The notes below the pieces were generated by a model. It made no database searches, was not told the origin of the DNA, and saw only the letters and a list, made by a program, of their open reading frames with translations. Of a stretch of DNA of 64,000 bases, positions 58,323-64,000 are shown piece after piece. Numbering within the stretch: position 1 is the first letter of the stretch; every line of letters begins with the position of its first letter. The translations under genes were made by a program, and so were the position numbers. This DNA comes from Portulaca oleracea (taxonomy: Eukaryota > Streptophyta > Magnoliopsida > Caryophyllales > Portulacaceae), in contig CM055882.1 of assembly GCA_029582165.1 (NCBI GenBank), positions 11,612,001 through 11,676,000 on the forward strand, read 5' to 3'.

Positions 58323-58438
58323 GATTAAGGTTTTGTTCTTTTGTCAAGTTAGATTCATGTTAGATTAGTTAAATTATGAAGATTAAGGTTTTGTTCTTTT
58401 GTCAAGTTAGATTCATGTTAGATTAGTTAAATTATGAT
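58323..58438. repeat. Perfect 58-bp tandem duplication
   Basis: Two identical units start GATTAAGGTTTTGTTCTTTT at 58323 and 58381. Confidence 0.9.
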
Positions 58439-58772
58439 AAGTTAGGATATGACAGAATAGCTGTATTAGGAAAGGATAGGATAGGAAAGGATAGGATATG
58501 TTTAAGTTGAGTTGAGTTAATTGTTGAAATGAAATATTTTATTAACAAAATTTGAATATTTTTTTGGAGAAAATAAATAAATAAGTTATAAACGTTGGGA
58601 AAAGTGGATTGATTTGAGATTAAAATATTATTATTTGAATTTCTTTTTTATTTAAAAAGTTGTTTTTGTTTGGGTGTTTTTTAGGGAGTTGGGTTAGGTT
58701 AGCTTAGGTAAAGATAAGTTAAGTTAAGATAAGTTAAGTTAGTTAGGTTTAACAAAACTAAAGAACAAGACC
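58327..58772. mobile_element. Possible MITE with duplicated left end
   Basis: Left AAGGTTTTGTTCTTTTG and right TAAAGAACAAGACCT are inverted; the left end is doubled by the 58-bp duplication. Internal words AGTTAAGTTAGTTAGG and AAGGATAGGATAGG are low-complexity. No target duplication confirmed. Confidence 0.4.
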
Positions 58773-58776
58773 TTTT

Positions 58777-59240
58777 TTCGATAGTTGGCTAGCAGCCATA
58801 AAGGCTAAAAAGCATCCAATATGCTACAAAATATCCGCAAAAACAGCAAAAAAACAGCAGAAACAAACCAAATAACATTAAAAGGACCACCAGCAGCTAG
58901 AAGATCCAACCACAAAAACAGAAAATAAACAGCTACAAAACAACTACGAACCACCCAAAAAACAATTCACTTCTTCTTTGACGGAATAACCTTTAACACA
59001 CAAACCTCTCTCACCAAATCCCTCTTTCGATCAAGCACCGCATCAATAATCATTGGGTCCTTTAACTTCTGTGGCGCTTCAATGGTAGACGACTTAGCCT
59101 TCTGAGAGGCTTCCAAACCAACCTCCATTTAGATTTCAACATGGCATTACTTCTCCTTTTACTCCTAGCACTAGTTTTTTATCGCACCAGAATAGAATCC
59201 TCAAGATCAGGAGAAAACAATAACCATTTTTTTGAGACTC
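58777..59240 (-). mobile_element. Retroposon 3' end with poly-A, sharing its tail with 19423-20520
   Basis: On the minus strand the sequence ends GCCTTTATGGCTGCTAGCCA, then ACTATCG and a run of A. The 130 bp before it correspond to the tail at 20400-20520 (words such as GCTTTGTTGTAG / TTTTTGCGG). Further upstream, 59110-58976 holds an open frame (LEASQKAKSSTIEAPQKLKD ... VIPSKKK) that is different from the frame at 20520-20777. Confidence 0.45.
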
Positions 59241-60045
59241 CCCTGAAAAAATAACTTTACCGTTGCGACATGTAGATATTACAGAGTTCTTATAAAGTTA
59301 ATTTTTGAATACTTAAAATAAATTTCTACTTAAGGGATCGGATCAGTTTTCTCTGTAGAAGGGTAAATACAAATATTAATTAGAGCACCTTCTCTCAAAG
59401 TGTCTCTCTTGATAGTCTCCTATAATAATATTTTGAAATTCTATAGAAAGAAGTGTAAAAAAATATAAAGAATATGAGATTTCTGCCTGCCTGGAGTACA
59501 CAAACTTGTTTGAGATTTCGAATTCTTGATAAAGTTGTATGGAGTATATGACTTCAGTTAAGTTGGAAAGTTTTGTATAGTTTATCCCATAATTGAAAAA
59601 GAATACAAAGGATAAAATATGTTATTATGTTGATGTTCATGTCTTCTTTTTTAATTACAAACTTTGCATGGGGTTGTTGTGGTTGCATAAATATAGCCAT
59701 TAATGAGACCTTAAAATCTGGAAACAAGAATTGGTAGCAGACAACTTTGCAGTAAATATATTACCAAAAGCCACACCAGCAATTATTGGCCTCATTTGAG
59801 CCTCCTCATTTTAGTCATAACTAATATATATCAACCCCCTTTTCTTCTTTACATAAAATAATATAAGCAGAAAGTTGAAGGTGGGAAAATCAAGAAGAAG
59901 AAGAAAAAAAATACAACCCCACTAAACAATGCATGTGAAACTAGAAACCCCAAAAATGACAAAACTACCCTTAGAACTCAACCATATTTGTTTCCCTAGA
60001 GAACACTTGGGAAAACTTTCTTATGCTTGCTTTTTAGCTTAAATC
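59241..60045. other. 3' flank of the receptor kinase gene, no other gene seen
   Basis: AT-rich; includes the likely 3' untranslated region of the minus-strand kinase gene. Nothing else recognised. Confidence 0.5.
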
Positions 60046-63000
60046 TTAACCCAATCTAGGGCTAGAGGATGAGTAAAGCAATGAGGAAGCAGAAAAGCTT
60101 GTGTTGTTGCTCTTTGGTAGCAAACTTTCCATGTTTTTAGGGTTTGATGATGACCCAATTCTAGGGCTTCTTGTAACCTCTTGGTCATGATTTGGTGTCC
60201 TAGGTGAGCCTTTAAGTAGGACATCTACTTTGGCATAATCTTCCCTTTCATGCTTGATCTCCTTGAGCATTGCTGATACATCTTTCATTGTTGGTCTCTC
60301 GTCTGGAGATGAGCTTACACATAACAACGCGATCCCTAGGGCCTGCATCATCTCTTCGATCTCTGACTCCGGCCTAGATTGCAGGGTTGGATCGAGGACA
60401 TGGACACCTACTTTCTTTTGCCTCACCCAATCCACAACATGTAGCCCCCCGGGGATTGTAGGGTCCACCGGTTGCTTTCCTGTCAAGACTTCTAGTACCA
60501 CCACTCCGAAGCTGTAAACATCGCTCTTTTCTGTGATCTTCAACATGTAACCATATTCTGTACCAAGATATTAAAATTTAAAAACATAAACATTTATTAG
60601 AAATATAAGCAAACTTTTAAGTACTTCAATAAGAATGTTGTAAATGCATGTATGTTCTAACCAATGCTGATGAATAATGCTAAGCAAGTAGATGTTAACT
60701 TACCGGGGGCTATGTATCCATAGGAGCCAGCAACGGTATTGGCAGACCGATTGAAATCGCCATCGTCAACAAGCTTGGCCAGGCCAAAATCAGCAATGTA
60801 AGCCTCAAAGTCGAGACCAATGAGGATATTATTGGCCTTGATGTCCCTATGAACAATTGGAGGGACACAATCATGGTGCAAATACGCGAGCCCTTGAGCC
60901 GCTCCAAGCAAGATTTTATACCTAAGACCCCAATCCAACCCGGTCCTTGATCTTTCATGTAAAAGACCCCCTAAGCTCCCATTAGGCATGTAATCATACA
61001 TGAGCAACCTTGTGTTGCGGTTCCAACAATACCCCAAAAACCTCACTATGTTCTTGTGCCGGATTGACCCAAGAGTCTTAACCTCAGCTGAGAATGAATC
61101 TCGAACTCCACTCTTCTCATCGGTGTTGTTGGGAGTTCGATTTGGTGCTGGCCACAACTTCTTCACTGCAATCACCTCTCCGTCTTCCATATCAGCGCGA
61201 TAAACCACCCCGGAAAACCCTTTTCCTATGATGTTCGACTCCACAAGGGACCTTAGCACTTGATCAACCGAAAAGTTGAGCTTTTGGAAGGGGGTAAAAT
61301 GCCAAGGCCATGAGTACTCTCCCAACTCTGAATCCTCATCACCTTTCATTGTTCTTCTTGCCCTAATCACTGCAAAGACACCCATTATCACCAACCCGAC
61401 TGTCATGGTGATGAGCAAAGCAATAGCCAGCTTGATCCTCCTCGCTCGCCGGGCGTCGTTCTCTGTTTGTGACAGCTCTGAGCCCGACACGCTGCTCAAG
61501 AAACATGAATCCTTTCCAACAGAACATAACCCTTCATTGCCCTCCAAATCCCCCTGTGGGAGCTGTCGAAAGAGCTTGTTGTCTGGGAGGAAACCGGTGA
61601 AGTTATTGTGGGAAATGTTGAGGGAAACAAGGTTTACTAGCCCTCCAAGAGGCTGTAAATCCCCACCAAGGTGGTTGTGTGAGAGGTCAAGTATTGAGAG
61701 CTTGTTGAGGGCTACAATTTGAGATGGGATTGAGCCGGAGAGTGAGTTAAAGCTGAGATTGAGCGCGATTTCAAGTGACTCTATCTTGCACAAACCCTCT
61801 GGGATTTCTCCGTATAACTTGTTGCTGCCAAGATCAAGCAACTGAAGGCTGGAACACAGGCTCAACGACTCGGGTATTTCTCCCGAGATCATATTGTTGC
61901 TCAAAATGAGCTTGTTCAACGAAACAAGGCGGCCAAAGCTAGTCGGGATTTGACCCACAAACCCATTCGACGAAGCATCAAACACTTGAAGGGCTGACAG
62001 GGAGGACAATGTATTAGGCAAAGGACCCTCTAAGCTGTTATTACTGATATCCAACATTTGTAACTCAGTACAGCTCCCAATCTCATCAGGGACAACTCCA
62101 GAAAGCCGATTGCTCGACAAATCAAGGAAGTTTATCCTCTTAAGACCCCCAATCTCCCTAGGAATCCCACCCCCTATTCGATTCCGCCCCAGCCTTAGCC
62201 TCACAAGCGACGAGCACTTCCCTATTTCAGGCGGGATAGTGCCAGAAATGTCATTGGAAATCAGCAGTAGTTTTGTGAGGTTTTTGAGCTGAAACAGCCC
62301 AGGAGGGATTGAACCGGTGAGCGAGTTGTGGGACAAATCCAAGGCTTGCAAGTTACTACAGCTAGCCAAGCTAGGAGGGATGCTACCCTCAAGCTGATTA
62401 GCCCAAGCAAAGAACACATTGAGGTTCGAAAGGGACCCGAGCTCTGGCGGGATTCGACCTGAAATCTGGTTAGTATCCAACTGCAACTGCACCATCTTGG
62501 TGCAGTTTGAAAACCCAACTGGGATTGAACCAGTTACATTGTTGTTACTAATCATGAACTCTGTAAGCTCAGTTAAACCCCCAATGGATACCGGAATCGT
62601 ACCCGAAATCTGGTTCAATGAAAAATCAATGGAAGTTAAACTAGTACAGTTCCCAATCTCCTCCGGGATGAAACCCACAAGGGAATTCTGCCAAAGCAGG
62701 ATTTTTTCCAACTTCTTGAGCTTCCCCAGCTCTTTCGGGATCGAACCAGACAAACTATTCTCATACAAATAGACATTCACAAGCTCAGAACAGTTCCCAA
62801 GCTCAGGTGGGATTTCCCCAGACAGCATTGTGGTGTAAATAGACAGAGTTTGGAGCTTCGAGAGCTTACCCAATGAAGATGGCAACGAGCCCGAAACTCG
62901 AGTATCAGCAAGACCCAACACTGTCAAATTGGCCAAGTCCCCGATTTCATCCGGGATTTTCCCAACAATGTCTTTGTTTCCACCTGCTCTGATCACTTCC

Positions 63001-63644
63001 AAGCTCGAGATTTTGCCCAGCTCAGGTGGGATTGTCCCTGCAAGCTGGTTGTCGAAGAGGAGCAAGTTTCTCAAACTCGAACACCCACTCAACTCCGGCG
63101 GGATTCTCCCGGAGAGCTGGTTTGAGTTCAAGACTAAGTCCTGCAGAGATTTGAGTTTTCCGATGGAAGATGGGATTGACCCGGATAGTGAATTGGAGCT
63201 GAGATCGATGGAGACGAGTGTGGAGATGTCCCCGAGTTCTTCCGGGATTGACCCGGTTAAGTTCGACCCGGAAATGGTGAGTTTTTGGAGGGATGAAAGT
63301 GAGGAGAGGTTTGATGGGAATGGGAGTTGAAGAGATACAGACTGGATACTGATTTCAGTGACGAACCCCTGAACAGAGCATGTAACGGAGGTCCATTTGC
63401 ATGGGGATGAGTCGACTCGGTTCCAGTCGGAAAGATGAGGAGAGGGTGGCGAGTTTGAGCTGTGCAGCCATGAGTAGAGGACGCCGGCCTCGTTGACGGC
63501 TGCGGACACGGCGGAGAGAGGTGAGAGAAAGATGGGTATGAGAGAGAAAATGAAGAAGAAACAGAATGAAGAAGAAGAAGAAGAAAAGGATGAAGAAAAG
63601 AAGAAGGAGAAGAACTGGTGTTGTTGCCTCGAGCCAAGCATCAT
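60046..63644 (-). CDS. LRR-XI receptor-like kinase, RGI1/RGI2 type
   Basis: Exon 1 63644-60704, intron 60703-60558 (146 bp, gtaagt...acag), exon 2 60557-60046; the join restores the APE motif (IAPEYGYM) and gives 1150 residues. Order: signal peptide with a Phe/Ser run, LRR N-cap (WNRVDSSPCKWTSVTC), about 24 leucine-rich repeats, transmembrane helix at about 738-760, kinase domain from about 800. Kinase landmarks: IGKGFSGVVY at 806, Lys 828 in AVKK, HRD at 932, DFG at 952, so a catalytically complete RD kinase. Repeats such as VLGLADTRVSGSLPSSLGKL and IYTTMLSGEIPPELGNCSEL match my memory of the Arabidopsis RGI/RGFR (RCH1/RCH2) receptors, which bind root meristem growth factor (GOLVEN/RGF) peptides at the plasma membrane. 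Orthology to a single member is not certain. The intron inside the activation segment is typical of this subfamily. Confidence 0.93.
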
Positions 63645-64000
63645 GCTGTTAAAACATTTGCCTCAAATTCCAAACTCAACTTTCATTGGGTTTTGGTTTA
63701 AGTTTCGATTTCAATAACCCCAAAACTTCTCCTTCCTCTGTTTCTGTGTCTCTCTATTTCTCTCTCTGAAATCTCTTGCTTGGGTTGAACTCAAACCTCA
63801 AGAAAACTTGTAGCTAAGTATACAAGACAGAGTTGAAGCAAGGGTTGTAAAAAAAGAAAAACCCACCAAAAACCCCAGAAGAAAAATGAAAAACAGAGGA
63901 CTAAAATTGAAAAGATAAACAAGTGAGTGAAGGAAGGAATACCTAGAAATTAGCAGCAAGCAGTGCACCACCTTGCACCCACCTCAGATTATATGTTTGT
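63645..64000 (-). promoter_or_regulatory. 5' region of the receptor kinase gene
   Basis: Pyrimidine-rich leader on the minus strand. TTTCTAG followed by GTATTCCTTCC near 63940 could be a 5'-untranslated-region splice donor. No TATA box was seen before the window ends. Confidence 0.35.

Noticed and set aside
60254..63330. Plus-strand frames over the receptor kinase gene
   Set aside because: Opposite-strand shadows of leucine-rich repeats.
1..64000. tRNA or snoRNA genes, viral insertions, CRISPR or toxin systems
   Set aside because: No sequence supporting any of these was seen on either strand, apart from tRNA-complementary primer sites in the retroelements.

Overview
The window is nuclear DNA from a flowering plant, most likely a eudicot. 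The evidence is AT-rich intergenic DNA, spliced genes with plant-type families (an LRR-XI receptor kinase, a cytosolic sulfotransferase, a hybrid proline-rich cell-wall protein), and many plant transposon families (Cassandra, Stowaway- and Tourist-like MITEs, CACTA, Mutator-like and hAT-like elements, Copia LTRs, LINEs). The abundance of LINE remnants and a retroelement with only gag would fit Caryophyllales, but I cannot fix the species.

Host genes are few. Two related glycine-rich secreted proteins lie in tandem on the minus strand (3066-3413, 5559-5900), with a third Gly-rich secreted protein at 16251-16718. A three-exon LEA-like gene (26238-31403) has a 4.6 kb first intron and one in-frame stop. 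A two-exon sulfotransferase (35346-36946, plus strand) has a MITE in its intron and another ending about 70 bp before its start codon. A hybrid proline/glycine-rich protein with an eight-cysteine domain and a collagen-like tract lies at 43386-44540 (minus). A two-exon RGI-type LRR receptor kinase (60046-63644, minus) closes the window.

Most of the rest is mobile DNA, often nested. Highlights are: a complete Cassandra TRIM with 5S-rRNA-like LTRs (12224-12945) inside a larger foldback repeat; a 2.6 kb LTR element with 196-bp LTRs (23379-25997) that carries what look like captured host gene pieces (an EF-hand protein and an AGTRAP-like membrane protein); a TR-GAG type Copia element (47377-51658) with full LTRs, primer-binding site, polypurine tract and a damaged gag containing a 225-bp in-frame tandem duplication; solo LTRs at 19458-20395 and 41365-42293 with clear 5-bp target duplications; a CACTA family whose best copy (6424-6872) is an almost perfect palindrome; and Mutator-like foldback families with 9-10 bp target duplications. 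LINE and RNase H relics are at 9228-10545, 11395-11760, 39430-40560 and 45988-46622, and a decayed plant-transposon-protein gene is at 53409-54607.

The host genes do not form a pathway. Four secreted Gly- or Pro-rich cell-wall-type proteins in 64 kb is a mild theme. The main story is repeated nested insertion around a few genes, including inside introns and promoter-proximal DNA. Coordinates with target-site duplications are exact; boundaries called approximate are by eye.
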